Assembly (NCBI RefSeq): GCF_019400745.1
Contig: NZ_WJIB01000024.1
Span: 1 to 64,000, forward strand
Direction of reading: 5' to 3'
Length of the DNA: 64,000 bases
Source: Cohnella sp. CFH 77786
GTDB taxonomy: Bacteria; Bacillota; Bacilli; Paenibacillales; Paenibacillaceae
Position 1 is the first letter of the stretch. The number at the start of each line of letters is the position of its first letter. The position numbers and the translations under genes were made by a program. Below the pieces are notes generated by a model that had not been told where the DNA came from, ran no database searches, and saw nothing but the letters and a program-made list of their open reading frames with translations. Below are positions 8,204 to 16,763 of the stretch, piece after piece.

Positions 8204-8596
8204 TTAACGTTTGGAGAATTGAGGAGCGCGGCGTGCAGCCTTGAGGCCGTATTTCTTCCGTTCCTTCATCCGCGGATCGCGGGTCAGGAAACCGGCTCTC
8301 TTCAGCGCGGGGCGCAGTTCCGGATCGGCTTTGAGCAGCGCGCGGGAAATGCCGTGACGGATCGCGCCGGCTTGACCGGACGTTCCGCCGCCGTGGGCCA
8401 ATACGAGAACATCGTATTTGCCGGACGTTTCGGTCAGCACCAGGGGCTGCTTCACGATCAGTTTCAGCGTTTCGAGACCGAAATATTCGTTAATGTCGCG
8501 GGTGTTGATGATGATGCGGCCTTCACCCGGCACGAGACGAACCCGCGCGACGGATTGTTTCCGACGACCCGTTCCGATATATTGCACTTGAGCCAT
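8204..8596 (-). CDS. rpsI: 30S ribosomal protein S9
   Basis: 130 residues, family-typical length. The start MAQVQYIGTGRRKQSVARV and the conserved C-terminal KKYGLKAARRAPQFSKR, whose basic tail reaches the P-site tRNA, are both present. It is 15 bp downstream of rplM in the usual rplM-rpsI pair. Confidence 0.98.
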   Translation of the reverse strand: MAQVQYIGTGRRKQSVARVRLVPGEGRIIINTRDINEYFGLETLKLIVKQPLVLTETSGKYDVLVLAHGGGTSGQAGAIRHGISRALLKADPELRPALKRAGFLTRDPRMKERKKYGLKAARRAPQFSKR

Positions 8597-8611
8597 TCGT
8601 TCGTCCTCCTA

Positions 8612-9049
8612 TTATCCGCGAAGTTCGTAAACTTCTGGTTGTTGGGCTTGGTGCGGATGCTCCGCACCTGCGTATACTTTGAGCTTGGATTTCAGCTGAT
8701 GGCCGAGCTTGTTGTGCGGAAGCATGCCGTATACCGCGAGCTCTACCAAGCGTTCCGGTTTCTTCTGCAGCATTTCGCCGGCCGTCGTCGTCTTCAAGCC
8801 GCCCGGATGATGGGAGTGCGTGTAGTATTTCTTTTGCTGCAATTTCTTGCCCGTCAGCTTGACTTTGTCGGCGTTGATGATGATGACGAAGTCACCCGTG
8901 TCGATATGCGGAGTGAATTCCGGTTTGTGCTTGCCGCGGATCAGGGCGGCGGCTTCGCTGGCCAGACGGCCGAGGGTTTTGCCTTCGGCGTCGATCAGAA
9001 GCCATTTGCGTTCGACTTCGTTCGTCTTCGCCATGTAAGTGGTGCGCAT
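8612..9049 (-). CDS. rplM: 50S ribosomal protein L13
   Basis: 145 residues, the same length as in B. subtilis, with start MRTTYMAKTNEVERKW and end EAQ/HQAQQPEVYELRG-type C-terminus intact. An early assembly protein of the large subunit. It is preceded by a ~170-nt leader from a promoter inside the end of truA, long enough for the L13 autoregulatory leader known in Firmicutes, although I could not align that motif. Confidence 0.98.
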   Translation of the reverse strand: MRTTYMAKTNEVERKWLLIDAEGKTLGRLASEAAALIRGKHKPEFTPHIDTGDFVIIINADKVKLTGKKLQQKKYYTHSHHPGGLKTTTAGEMLQKKPERLVELAVYGMLPHNKLGHQLKSKLKVYAGAEHPHQAQQPEVYELRG

Positions 9050-9219
9050 GGATGATCCTCCTTAAAGTTTCTTGCAGTCCGTTGTGTATAGGTTCCGTTT
9101 CCGCTTGCCGCTGGATGGATCAGCGCAAGTGGTTTGAATTCTTCGTTAAGTCAATACATGCGAAAATAGTGCGGATTCTTCATTCGGGGCCGTGGGAAGC
9201 CATGAAGAAGGCACAAAAA

Positions 9220-10065
9220 TTATTGTACAGGAAGTGGGCTGGTTACGCAAGTATATTTTTCATCGTATTCGACTTCCCATAACGTCAGCCCGTGCGGCAT
9301 GGCAGTCGGTCCGGCTTGCGCCCGATCCCGGGCCGCCAGGATGGAGGCGACCTCCTCGGGAGCCCGTTTCCTTTCTCCTACCTGCAAGATGGTGCCGACA
9401 ATAATACGGACCATATTATATAGAAAACCGTTGCCGGTAACATAGAAATGAAACACGCCCCGCATCCTGCCCGGATATCGCTGCCGGTCGAAGTCTTCCA
9501 GGAAAGTCGGCAGCGTTTCGCGCCCCTCATCCTTCACCAATCGTGCCTCGTAGATCGTGCGAACATGGCTCGGCTTCGTCGACAGAGGGCTGGTGAAAGA
9601 GGTAAAGTCATGCTCTCCCACGAGAAACTGGAGTCCCTGCCTCATGGCCTCGATATCGAGAGGCAGCGGATGGTGGAACTCGAACGGACGGCGAAACGGG
9701 TCCGGGAATTTCTCGCAGTTGACCGTATAGCGGTACGTCTTGCGAAGGGCGTGCCGGATCGCATGGAACTCCTCCGGCATGTCCCGCGCGGAATGGACCA
9801 CGATATCGTCCGGCAGCCTTGCGTTCAGCGCGACGGCCCAGCGCTCGATCGGGATCCTGGACTCCGTGCGGAAATGGATGACCATGCGCCTGGCATGCAC
9901 GCCGGCGTCCGTACGGCCGGTGCCGGTGACGCGGATCTCTTCGCCGGTCAGAACCCGGATCGCCTGCTCGAGCCGATCCTGGATCGTATTGCCCTCCGGC
10001 TGGCTTTGGAAGCCGTTGTAGCCGGTCCCGTCATAGCTGATCACCAGGCCGATGTTCCTTCGCAC
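9220..10065 (-). CDS. truA: tRNA pseudouridine(38-40) synthase TruA
   Basis: 281 residues from GTG at 10065, chosen because GGGAGG lies 7 nt upstream and the product then begins VRRNIGLVISYDGTGYNGFQ like the family. The catalytic aspartate is in GTGRTDAGVHA (about residues 48-58). It isomerises uridines 38-40 in the anticodon arm. In B. subtilis truA follows the ECF transporter genes; here it directly follows rplQ. Confidence 0.95.
   Translation of the reverse strand: MRRNIGLVISYDGTGYNGFQSQPEGNTIQDRLEQAIRVLTGEEIRVTGTGRTDAGVHARRMVIHFRTESRIPIERWAVALNARLPDDIVVHSARDMPEEFHAIRHALRKTYRYTVNCEKFPDPFRRPFEFHHPLPLDIEAMRQGLQFLVGEHDFTSFTSPLSTKPSHVRTIYEARLVKDEGRETLPTFLEDFDRQRYPGRMRGVFHFYVTGNGFLYNMVRIIVGTILQVGERKRAPEEVASILAARDRAQAGPTAMPHGLTLWEVEYDEKYTCVTSPLPVQ
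9222..9250 (-). promoter_or_regulatory. promoter of rplM-rpsI inside the truA 3' end
   Basis: Minus strand: -35 TTGCGT (9245-9250), 17-bp spacer, -10 TACAAT (9222-9227). The region 9050-9219 downstream is an untranslated leader. Confidence 0.6.
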
Positions 10066-10104
10066 GTTATCGCCTCCCGCCCATCTCATCTTCTCCGTCC
10101 GGGA

Positions 10105-10156
10105 CCCCCAAAAAGTGATCGGAATACGCTTCGAGAGTCTTCTTCGCTTTTTGGGG
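10105..10156. repeat. CCCCAAAAAGT...ACTTTTTGGGG repeat, copy 1 (inverted orientation)
   Basis: A 52-bp element with terminal inverted repeats CCCCCAAAAAGTG / CGCTTTTTGGGG. Its reverse complement aligns with the copies at 22929 and 26106 (shared internal GAAGAA and GATTCCGA-like blocks). It lies about 40 bp 5' of truA. Confidence 0.75.
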
Positions 10157-10163
10157 ACAAAAG

Positions 10164-10202
10164 CAAAAAAAGGATGATCCGAATCGGCGATTCGGTCCAT
10201 CC
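10164..10202 (-). terminator. intrinsic terminator between rplQ and truA
   Basis: Minus strand: stem GGATGGACCGAATC / GATTCGGATCATCC with a short loop, then seven T. It ends the alpha operon. Confidence 0.85.
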
Positions 10203-10263
10203 TTCTTTGCTCCGCGATAAAAACGACACTCACTTCTGAAGGATGACGAAGTCGTTTTTACTT

Positions 10264-10355
10264 GATCAATCAGAATTTATAACGATCTCCTATGCATTTC
10301 TGATTGATCTTCGATAAAACGTCTATCCGTCCGAAAAGGACGGCGTAGCCGTTTT
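10264..10355 (-). repeat. hairpin pair downstream of rplQ (family shared with 39797-39888)
   Basis: Arms GATCAATCAGAA / TTCTGATTGATC (10264-10309) are followed by TTCGATAAAACG and a second hairpin with core CCGTCC...GGACGG (10316-10355). The same two-hairpin layout, with the shared string TTCGATA and a CGTCCNNNNGGACGGCG core, recurs after rplL. Confidence 0.65.
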
Positions 10356-10365
10356 ACTTGGTTCC

Positions 10366-10731
10366 TTACGCGCGGTCTACGAGTTCGAGATATACCATCG
10401 GAGCGGAGTCGCCGCGGCGGGGACCCAGCTTCAGGATGCGGGTATATCCGCCCGCACGTTCCGCGTAGCGCGTCGCCAGATCGGAGAACAATTTCTGGAT
10501 GGCGTCTTGTTCGCCGTTCAAAGTCTCCCGGCGCACGAATGCCGCCACCTGACGGCGGGCATGCAGATCTCCGCGCTTGGCGAGGGTGATCAGTTTTTCC
10601 GCGATCGAACGCACTTCCTTGGCTTTCGCTTCGGTCGTTTGGATGCGCTCATAAAGGAACAGGTCGGTCACCAGGTCGCGGAATAGAGCTTTCCGCGAGC
10701 TGGAGTCGCGACTCAGTTTCGAGTATGCCAT
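10366..10731 (-). CDS. rplQ: 50S ribosomal protein L17
   Basis: 121 residues from MAYSKLSRDSSSRKALFRDL to VYLELVDRA. ATG at 10731 is chosen; the open frame upstream overlaps rpoA and is not L17-like. L17 lies near the peptide exit tunnel. Last gene of the alpha operon, 23 bp after rpoA. Confidence 0.98.
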   Translation of the reverse strand: MAYSKLSRDSSSRKALFRDLVTDLFLYERIQTTEAKAKEVRSIAEKLITLAKRGDLHARRQVAAFVRRETLNGEQDAIQKLFSDLATRYAERAGGYTRILKLGPRRGDSAPMVYLELVDRA

Positions 10732-10754
10732 TTCGTATTTCCCCTCCTTGTTGC

Positions 10755-11699
10755 TTACTCTTCCATGCGCAGGCCCAGGCCGAGCTCTTCGAGCTTCTCT
10801 TGAACTTCCTCCAAAGACTTGCGTCCGAGGTTGCGGACTTTCATCATGTCCTCTTCGGTTTTCGTGATCAGCTCTTGCACGGTGTTGATGCCGGCGCGTT
10901 TCAGGCAGTTGTAGGAACGGACCGAAAGATCCAGCTCTTCGATGGTCATCTCGAGCACTTTCTCTTTCTTGTCCTCTTCCTTCTCTTTCATCGTTTCGGT
11001 GTCCTTGGCCTCGTCCGTCAGACCGACGAAGAGCGACAGGTGGTCCGTCAAGATCTTCGCGCCCAGGCTGACCGCTTCTTCCGGCCGGATGCTGCCGTCC
11101 GTCCAAACTTCCAACGTGAGCTTGTCGTAGTTGGTCACTTGGCCGACGCGAGTGTTCTCGACTTGATAGTTCACGCGGGTAATCGGCGTGTAGATCGAAT
11201 CGATCGGAATGACGCCGATCGGCTGATCTTCCTTCTTGTTGCGGTCCGCCGGCACATATCCGCGTCCCTGCTTGGCATAGATGCGCATGTGAAGTCGCGC
11301 GCCGGAAGCCAGGGTCGCGATGTGCAGATCCGGGTTCAGGATTTCGACGTCGCTGTCGGCGCGGATGTCACCGGCCGTGACGACGCCTTCGCCTTCCGCG
11401 TCGATCTCCAGGATTTTCTCCTCGTCGGAGTGGATCTTCAGGGACAGGCGCTTCAGGTTGAGGATGATTTCGGTCACATCCTCCACCACTCCGGGAACCG
11501 TGGAGAACTCGTGAAGCACGCCGTCGATCTGCACGGATACGGCTGCTGCGCCCGGCAAGGAAGACAGCAGGATACGGCGGAGGGAGTTGCCCAACGTCAT
11601 GCCGTAACCGCGTTCCAGCGGTTCCACGACGAATCGGCCATACCTTTTGTCTTCCTGGATCTCTACCGTCTCGATTTTCGGCTTCTCGATCACAATCAC
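10755..11699 (-). CDS. rpoA: DNA-directed RNA polymerase subunit alpha
   Basis: 314 residues from GTG at 11699, giving start VIVIEKPKIETVEI; GGAGG lies 9 nt upstream and the length equals the B. subtilis subunit. The N-terminal dimerisation domain (about 1-230) includes LEPLERGYGMTLGNSLRR-type residues. The C-terminal domain (about 250-314) has the helix-hairpin-helix LKRAGINTVQELI that contacts UP elements. A TTG two codons earlier is too close to the ribosome site. Confidence 0.98.
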   Translation of the reverse strand: MIVIEKPKIETVEIQEDKRYGRFVVEPLERGYGMTLGNSLRRILLSSLPGAAAVSVQIDGVLHEFSTVPGVVEDVTEIILNLKRLSLKIHSDEEKILEIDAEGEGVVTAGDIRADSDVEILNPDLHIATLASGARLHMRIYAKQGRGYVPADRNKKEDQPIGVIPIDSIYTPITRVNYQVENTRVGQVTNYDKLTLEVWTDGSIRPEEAVSLGAKILTDHLSLFVGLTDEAKDTETMKEKEEDKKEKVLEMTIEELDLSVRSYNCLKRAGINTVQELITKTEEDMMKVRNLGRKSLEEVQEKLEELGLGLRMEE

Positions 11700-11762
11700 A
11701 AACAATGCCCTCCTTCAAACGTCGCTGAGACGCGGACGTTGCCGTTTGTTTACCTTTACATC

Positions 11763-11819
11763 GGGAGTTTGCGGAGCAAACTCTCCCTGCTATCGGGAGT
11801 TTGCGGAGCAAACTCTCCC
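11763..11819 (-). repeat. two GAGTTTGC-hairpin repeats 5' of rpoA
   Basis: Two identical 25-bp palindromes (GGGAGTTTGC, GGA loop, GCAAACTCTCCC), spaced 32 bp, lie in the 258-bp rpsK-rpoA gap, ending about 64 nt before the rpoA start. Single copies precede rplB and secE. I see nothing else identifiable in 11820-11957. Confidence 0.85.
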
Positions 11820-11957
11820 CGCTTAACGGTAAACCATGTAGTATGCCTAACCATTACAACCATTATTCACAAGTTGTTTTTGTTTGATACCACATTCCGT
11901 GCGGCCGAAAATGCGTCGCCCGAAGGCCGCGTTTCGACCGCTACGATACGGCGTGTC

Positions 11958-12356
11958 TTATACGCGGCGGCGTTTCGGAGGACGGCATCCGTTGTGCGGA
12001 ACCGGCGTTACGTCTTTGATCATGCTGACTTCCAGGCCGGCGGCCTGCAGCGAACGGATGGCCGCTTCACGGCCTGCTCCAGGACCTTTAACCATGACTT
12101 CGACGGTGCGCATGCCATGCTCCATCGCTGCGCGCGCTGCGGATTCAGCAGCCATTTGCGCGGCGAACGGAGTGGATTTGCGTGAGCCTTTGAAGCCAAG
12201 GTTGCCGGAGCTCGCCCAGGAAACCGCGTTGCCGTGAGGATCCGTGATCGTCACGATCGTATTGTTGAACGTCGAGCGGATGTGCGCGACGCCAGAGTCG
12301 ATGTTTTTGCGGTCACGACGCTTCGTGCGTACGACTTTTTTTCCTTTCGGTGCCAT
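11958..12356 (-). CDS. rpsK: 30S ribosomal protein S11
   Basis: 132 residues, beginning MAPKGKKVVRTKRRDRK and ending TPVPHNGCRPPKRRRV, the conserved basic C-terminus that contacts 16S rRNA in the platform. Full-length. 18 bp downstream of rpsM. Confidence 0.98.
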   Translation of the reverse strand: MAPKGKKVVRTKRRDRKNIDSGVAHIRSTFNNTIVTITDPHGNAVSWASSGNLGFKGSRKSTPFAAQMAAESAARAAMEHGMRTVEVMVKGPGAGREAAIRSLQAAGLEVSMIKDVTPVPHNGCRPPKRRRV

Positions 12357-12374
12357 GCTCGTTATCCCCCCTTA

Positions 12375-12743
12375 TTACTTCTTCTTGTTCGCTACCGTAC
12401 GGCGCGGGCCTTTGCGCGTGCGGGCATTCGTTTTCGTGCGCTGTCCGCGAACCGGGAGGCCGCGGCGATGGCGGATACCGCGGTAACAGCCGATTTCCGT
12501 CAAGCGTTTGATGTTCAGGGCGATTTCGCGGCGAAGATCGCCTTCGACTTTAAGCGATTTGTCGATCGCGTCGCGCAGACGGCCCAGCTCGTCTTCCGTC
12601 AGTTCGCGAACGCGCGTGTTCGGATTGATCTCGCTTTGGGCGAGCAGCTTCTGGGAAGTCGTTTTGCCGATCCCGAAGATGTACGTCAGGGCGATTTCCA
12701 CGCGTTTGTCGCGGGGAAGGTCAACACCAGCAATACGTGCCAT
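12375..12743 (-). CDS. rpsM: 30S ribosomal protein S13
   Basis: 122 residues from MARIAGVDLPRDKRVEIALT. The helix-two-turn-helix region and the basic tail RGQRTKTNARTRKGPRR are present. S13 contacts the P-site tRNA and forms bridge B1 to the 50S head. Confidence 0.98.
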   Translation of the reverse strand: MARIAGVDLPRDKRVEIALTYIFGIGKTTSQKLLAQSEINPNTRVRELTEDELGRLRDAIDKSLKVEGDLRREIALNIKRLTEIGCYRGIRHRRGLPVRGQRTKTNARTRKGPRRTVANKKK

Positions 12744-12762
12744 GTGTCAGATGCACCTCCTC

Positions 12763-12876
12763 TTAGCCTTGTTTTTGTTTGTGCTTCGGATTTTCGCAGA
12801 TAACCATCACGTTGCCTTTGCGGCGAATGACTTTGCATTTTTCGCAAATCGGTTTGACCGAAGGTCTCACCTTCAT
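12763..12876 (-). CDS. rpmJ: 50S ribosomal protein L36
   Basis: 37 residues, beginning MKVRPSVKPICEKCKVIRRK and ending KHKQKQG. This is the zinc-binding form (C11, C14, C27 and a His after it), implying no zinc-starvation variant is needed here. AGGAGG lies upstream of ATG 12876. It sits between infA and rpsM as usual. Confidence 0.97.
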   Translation of the reverse strand: MKVRPSVKPICEKCKVIRRKGNVMVICENPKHKQKQG

Positions 12877-12918
12877 GATTTATAACCTCCTCGTGGTTCG
12901 GTAATCCGGAGAAAGAAC

Positions 12919-13134
12919 TTATTTGCGGTAGGTGATGCGGCCCCGCGTCAGATCGTAAGGCGACAGTTGGATGACGACTTTGTCTCCCGTCAGGATCCGG
13001 ATGAAGTGCATCCGCAGCTTGCCGGAGACATGCGCCAGGATCTGGTGCCCGTTCTCAAGCTCCACCTTGAACATCGCGTTCGGAAGCGGTTCGATGACCG
13101 TTCCCTCTACCTCGATAACGTCCTCTTTGGCCAA
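12919..13134 (-). CDS. infA: translation initiation factor IF-1
   Basis: 71 residues, a single S1/OB fold, ending LSPYDLTRGRITYRK. TTG at 13134 is chosen because AGGAG is 7 nt upstream and the product then starts (M)AKEDVIEVEG like B. subtilis. The ATG two codons earlier overlaps the Shine-Dalgarno. IF-1 occupies the ribosomal A site during initiation. Confidence 0.96.
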   Translation of the reverse strand: MAKEDVIEVEGTVIEPLPNAMFKVELENGHQILAHVSGKLRMHFIRILTGDKVVIQLSPYDLTRGRITYRK

Positions 13135-13136
13135 CG

Positions 13137-13532
13137 TCATTCTCCTTTCTCTTCAGCACCCCGTGCAACCGAAAAGGCGTCGCTCTGCTGTCGCGTTTCG
13201 GTTGCCGCATTCGCGGTCGATATCGCGTCGTCTGGCGGACGCGTACCGGCCTTGACCGTCGCCTCGGCTTTGGCGATCGCGAACCGGAGCTTGGCGTTCG
13301 TCACGCGACCGGTCTCGCGAAGGCTGCCTGCGACTTCCTCGCTATGAATCCCGAGCGGCTCGAGATGAAGCACGTTTTTGCGTTTGGGCCGGTCGAATCG
13401 GCGTTTGTCGCCGTCGGCCACGAGCGCGGATCGCTCGTCAAGGGCGGCAAGAACCACATAGAGCTGGTCCTCGTCTTTGCCGCGTCGGCTTCTCACGAGA
13501 TCGCCGGGGTTCAGGTTGTTCCGAGCCGTCAT
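13137..13532 (-). CDS. KOW-domain RNA-binding protein
   Basis: 131 residues. The first ~75 form a KOW/L14e-like domain (LNPGDLVRSRRGKDEDQLYVV, later RPKRKNVLHLEPL). The last ~50 are low-complexity Ala/Thr/Glu-rich. A KOW-domain protein at this position between map and infA is common in Bacillales (YbzG type). Its role is unknown, presumably ribosome- or RNA-related. Its stop lies two nt upstream of the infA TTG start, suggesting coupling. Confidence 0.85.
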   Translation of the reverse strand: MTARNNLNPGDLVRSRRGKDEDQLYVVLAALDERSALVADGDKRRFDRPKRKNVLHLEPLGIHSEEVAGSLRETGRVTNAKLRFAIAKAEATVKAGTRPPDDAISTANAATETRQQSDAFSVARGAEEKGE

Positions 13533-13551
13533 AGCGAATTCACCTGGCTTC

Positions 13552-14298
13552 TCAAGTACGGGTCAGGATCTCGAACCCGTCTTCGGTTACGGCAATGGTA
13601 TGCTCGAAATGCGCGCACAGCGATCCGTCCACCGTCACGACCGTCCAATTGTCCGAGAGGGTCTTCACGTAACGCTCTCCCGCCACGACCATCGGCTCGA
13701 TCGCGAGCGTCATGCCCGGTTTCAGCCTTGGGCCCCGTTCGGGAATGCCGTAGTTCGGAATTTGGGGCTCCTCGTGCAGCTTGGCGCCGATGCCGTGTCC
13801 GACATACTCCCGCACGACCGAGAAACCCGCCTCTTCGATGACTTTTTGGATGCCGTGGGATACGGTGAACAGCCTGACGTCCGGACGAACGAGTTCAAGT
13901 CCCGCGTAGAGCGAGGCTTCCGTTACGTCCAATAGGCGCTGCGCCTCATCAGAGATGGTGCCGACCGCGTAGGTCCAGGCGGAATCGCCGTGGTATCCCC
14001 GGTATTGAGCGCCGATGTCGATGCTGATGATGTCGCCCTCCACGAGCTTCCGAGGTCCGGGGAACCCGTGAACGAGCTCCTCGTTGACGGAAGCGCAGAT
14101 GCTGGACGGAAATCCGTTGTAGCCTTTGAAAGAGGGAACGGCACCTTGGCTCCGAATGTACGTATCCGCAATCCGGTCCAATTCCGCGGTGGTGATGCCG
14201 GGCACGACCGCCTGCTTCATCAGGCGGTGCGTCTCCGCGACAATCCGGCCGGCCTCGCGCATCAAGTTCAGTTCCGTTTCGGACTTGCATACGATCAT
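13552..14298 (-). CDS. map: methionine aminopeptidase, type I
   Basis: 248 residues. The five metal ligands of the pita-bread fold are visible: D in SIDIGAQYRGYHGDSAWT, then H in YVGHGIGAKLHEEP, E in LAIEPM, and the final E in HFEHTIAVTEDG. It removes N-terminal Met from nascent chains. Its ATG overlaps the adk stop by 4 nt (ATGA), indicating translational coupling. Confidence 0.97.
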   Translation of the reverse strand: MIVCKSETELNLMREAGRIVAETHRLMKQAVVPGITTAELDRIADTYIRSQGAVPSFKGYNGFPSSICASVNEELVHGFPGPRKLVEGDIISIDIGAQYRGYHGDSAWTYAVGTISDEAQRLLDVTEASLYAGLELVRPDVRLFTVSHGIQKVIEEAGFSVVREYVGHGIGAKLHEEPQIPNYGIPERGPRLKPGMTLAIEPMVVAGERYVKTLSDNWTVVTVDGSLCAHFEHTIAVTEDGFEILTRT

Positions 14299-14951
14299 GG
14301 CCGACTAGATCCTCTCAGAAGTGAACCTATCTCGGCAGTGACAGCATCAATGTCCTTCTCCCCGTCCACTTCGCGGAGCAGACCCTTGTCGCCGTAATAC
14401 GCCAAGAGCGGCGCCGTCTTGCTCGTATACTCGTCTAGCCGGGTGCCGACTTTCTCTTCCGTGTCGTCCGAGCGCTGATACAGCTCCCCGCCGCATTTGT
14501 CGCAGACGCCTTCCTGCTTCGGCGGGTTGAAGATCACATGGTAAGTGGAGCCGCAGGATTTGCAAATCCGCCGGCCCGTCAGACGGGCAAGCAGCAATCC
14601 GCGGTCTACCTTCAGGTTGATCACGTGGTCGATCTTGCGGCCCATTTCGGCCAACATTCCGTCCAGTGCCTGCGCTTGCGCCAGCGTTCTCGGAAAGCCG
14701 TCGAGGAGGAAGCCCTTCTTGCAATCCTCTTCCGCCAAACGGTCGCGCACGATGCCGTTGGTGACTTCGTCCGGCACGAGGAGACCTTGATCCACGTACT
14801 CCTTCGCCTTCAGTCCCAGCGGCGTGCCTTGTTTCATCGCCAAACGGAACGCGTCGCCCGTGGAGATGTGCGGAACGCCGAACTCTTCGACGATCCGTTC
14901 CGCCTGCGTGCCTTTGCCGGCTCCGGGAGGACCCATAAACAGGATGTTCAT
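14295..14951 (-). CDS. adk: adenylate kinase
   Basis: 218 residues from ATG 14951 (MNILFMGPPGAGKGTQAERI). Walker A GPPGAGKG is at about 7-14. The lid has a four-cysteine zinc site (CKSCG ... CDKCG), typical of Gram-positive Adk. It interconverts ATP + AMP and 2 ADP. The start overlaps nothing, but the longer frame would run into secY (ends 14975), so the ATG is preferred. Confidence 0.97.
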   Translation of the reverse strand: MNILFMGPPGAGKGTQAERIVEEFGVPHISTGDAFRLAMKQGTPLGLKAKEYVDQGLLVPDEVTNGIVRDRLAEEDCKKGFLLDGFPRTLAQAQALDGMLAEMGRKIDHVINLKVDRGLLLARLTGRRICKSCGSTYHVIFNPPKQEGVCDKCGGELYQRSDDTEEKVGTRLDEYTSKTAPLLAYYGDKGLLREVDGEKDIDAVTAEIGSLLRGSSRP

Positions 14952-14974
14952 ACCTTCATTCACTTCCCTCGGCC

Positions 14975-16273
14975 TCACTTGTTGATGAAACCTTTGTAGT
15001 GGCGTTTGATCAGCTGGCTTTCGATCTGCTTCATCGTCTCAAGCGCGACGCCGATGACGATGAGCAGCGAAGTGCCGCCGAGCGATACGGACCGCGGGAG
15101 ATCGGCAACAGCCGCGAAGAACACCGGAAGCACCGAGATCAATGCAAGGAAAATCGCGCCCGCGAGCGTAATGCGGGTAATGAGCTTCATCAGGTAACCG
15201 GACGTCGGCTTGCCCGGCCGAATGCCCGGGATGTAGCCGCCGTTTTTCTTCATGTTGTCCGCCATTTGCTGCGGGTTGAATTGCACGAACGTGTAGAAAA
15301 ACGTGAAGCCGATGATCAGCAGGACGTAGAAGACCATGCCGAGCGGCTTGTCGTAGTACAGGTTGTCGATGATCCATCTCGCCCAAGCGTGCTGGGACCA
15401 GAAGTTGGCGATCGTCACCGGGAACATCAGGAGCGACGAAGCGAAGATGACCGGGATGACGCCCGCGCCGTTCACTTTGAGCGGAATGTGCGTCGATTGT
15501 CCGCCGTACATTTTCTGCCCGACGACCCGTTTTGCATATTGCACCGGGATTTTGCGAACGCCTTGCTGGACGTAAATGACAGCCGCAATGATCAAGACGA
15601 TGGCAATCAGGATCAAGACGATCTTCACGATGTTCAGGAACACTTGGTCCGCGTTGATGAACTCGCTCGCGTAAATCTGTCTGGCGTGATCCGGAATGCG
15701 GGACACGATGGCCGCGAACATCAGGATCGAAATCCCGTTGCCGATGCCCTTCTCGTTGATCTGCTCGCCGAGCCACATCAGGAAAGCCGTACCGGCCGTG
15801 AGCACGATCGTGATCATGGCGTAGGTCGCAACCGACGGATCAATGACCATGGGCACGTTGAACATCCGGTTGAAGCCGATGGTCGTCGCCAAGGCTTGAA
15901 CCAGCCCCAGAATAACCGTACCGTAGCGCGTAACCTGCGCCAGCTTGCGTTTGCCGATTTCGCCTTCCTTCTGCCACTCGGTGAACTTCGGAATGACGTC
16001 CATCGAGAGCAGCTGCACGATAATCGAAGCCGTGATGTACGGCATGATCCCGAGAGCGAAAATGGAGAACTGGAACAGCGCGCCGCCGGAGAACGTGTTC
16101 AGAAGGCCGAACAAGTCGTTGCCTTGCTGGTTAGCCGCATCCAAAGCATCCTTGTTGATGTTCGGAACCGGCACGAACGCGCCGATCCGATAAATCAACA
16201 GGATGAAGAGCGTGAACAGGATCCGCTTGCGGAGATCCTCGACTTTCCAAATGTTCTGGACGGTCCTGAGCAT
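14975..16273 (-). CDS. secY: preprotein translocase subunit SecY
   Basis: 432 residues with ten membrane helices, beginning MLRTVQNIWKVEDLRKRILF. The plug region GGALFQFSIFALGIMPYITASI and the cytosolic loop NGISILMFAAIVSRIP are conserved. It is the channel of the Sec translocon, with SecE (43106) in the same window. Its ATG overlaps the rplO stop (TAATG), so the two are coupled. Confidence 0.98.
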   Translation of the reverse strand: MLRTVQNIWKVEDLRKRILFTLFILLIYRIGAFVPVPNINKDALDAANQQGNDLFGLLNTFSGGALFQFSIFALGIMPYITASIIVQLLSMDVIPKFTEWQKEGEIGKRKLAQVTRYGTVILGLVQALATTIGFNRMFNVPMVIDPSVATYAMITIVLTAGTAFLMWLGEQINEKGIGNGISILMFAAIVSRIPDHARQIYASEFINADQVFLNIVKIVLILIAIVLIIAAVIYVQQGVRKIPVQYAKRVVGQKMYGGQSTHIPLKVNGAGVIPVIFASSLLMFPVTIANFWSQHAWARWIIDNLYYDKPLGMVFYVLLIIGFTFFYTFVQFNPQQMADNMKKNGGYIPGIRPGKPTSGYLMKLITRITLAGAIFLALISVLPVFFAAVADLPRSVSLGGTSLLIVIGVALETMKQIESQLIKRHYKGFINK

Positions 16274-16716
16274 TAGATCACCTCGGTTTTACCGCCGGCG
16301 GCCTGGATTTTATCAGCAGCGGATTGTGAAAACTTATGGGCTTTCACGGTCAGCTTCACGGTCAGATCGCCGCCTCCGAGAATCTTGATGCCGTCTTTCG
16401 GGTTCTTGAGGATCCCTTCGGAGAGCAGCAGCTCGGGAGTCACTTCCGTGCCGTCAGCGAATCCGTTCAGTTGTTCCAGGTTTACGATCGCGTATTCGGT
16501 AGCAAAACGATCGTTGTTGAAGCCACGCTTCGGCAAACGGCGATACAGCGGGTTCTGGCCGCCCTCGAATCCGGGACGGACACCGCCGCCGGAACGGGCG
16601 TTTTGTCCTTTATGACCGCGACCGGACGTTTTGCCGAGACCGCTGCCGGTACCGCGACCCACGCGCTTGCGGGTAAACTTGGAACCTTCCGCAGGCTGGA
16701 GCTCATGCAATTTCAT
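16273..16716 (-). CDS. rplO: 50S ribosomal protein L15
   Basis: 147 residues from MKLHELQPAEGSKFTRKRVG. The glycine-rich GRGTGSGLGKTSGRGHKGQ that threads into 23S rRNA is visible. ATG 16716 is chosen; a GTG four codons earlier lies inside the GGAGG. Confidence 0.98.
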   Translation of the reverse strand: MKLHELQPAEGSKFTRKRVGRGTGSGLGKTSGRGHKGQNARSGGGVRPGFEGGQNPLYRRLPKRGFNNDRFATEYAIVNLEQLNGFADGTEVTPELLLSEGILKNPKDGIKILGGGDLTVKLTVKAHKFSQSAADKIQAAGGKTEVI

Positions 16717-16763
16717 CGTACGTCGCACCTCCTTGAGAGTTATGCAGATCTTGCGAACTCGAA

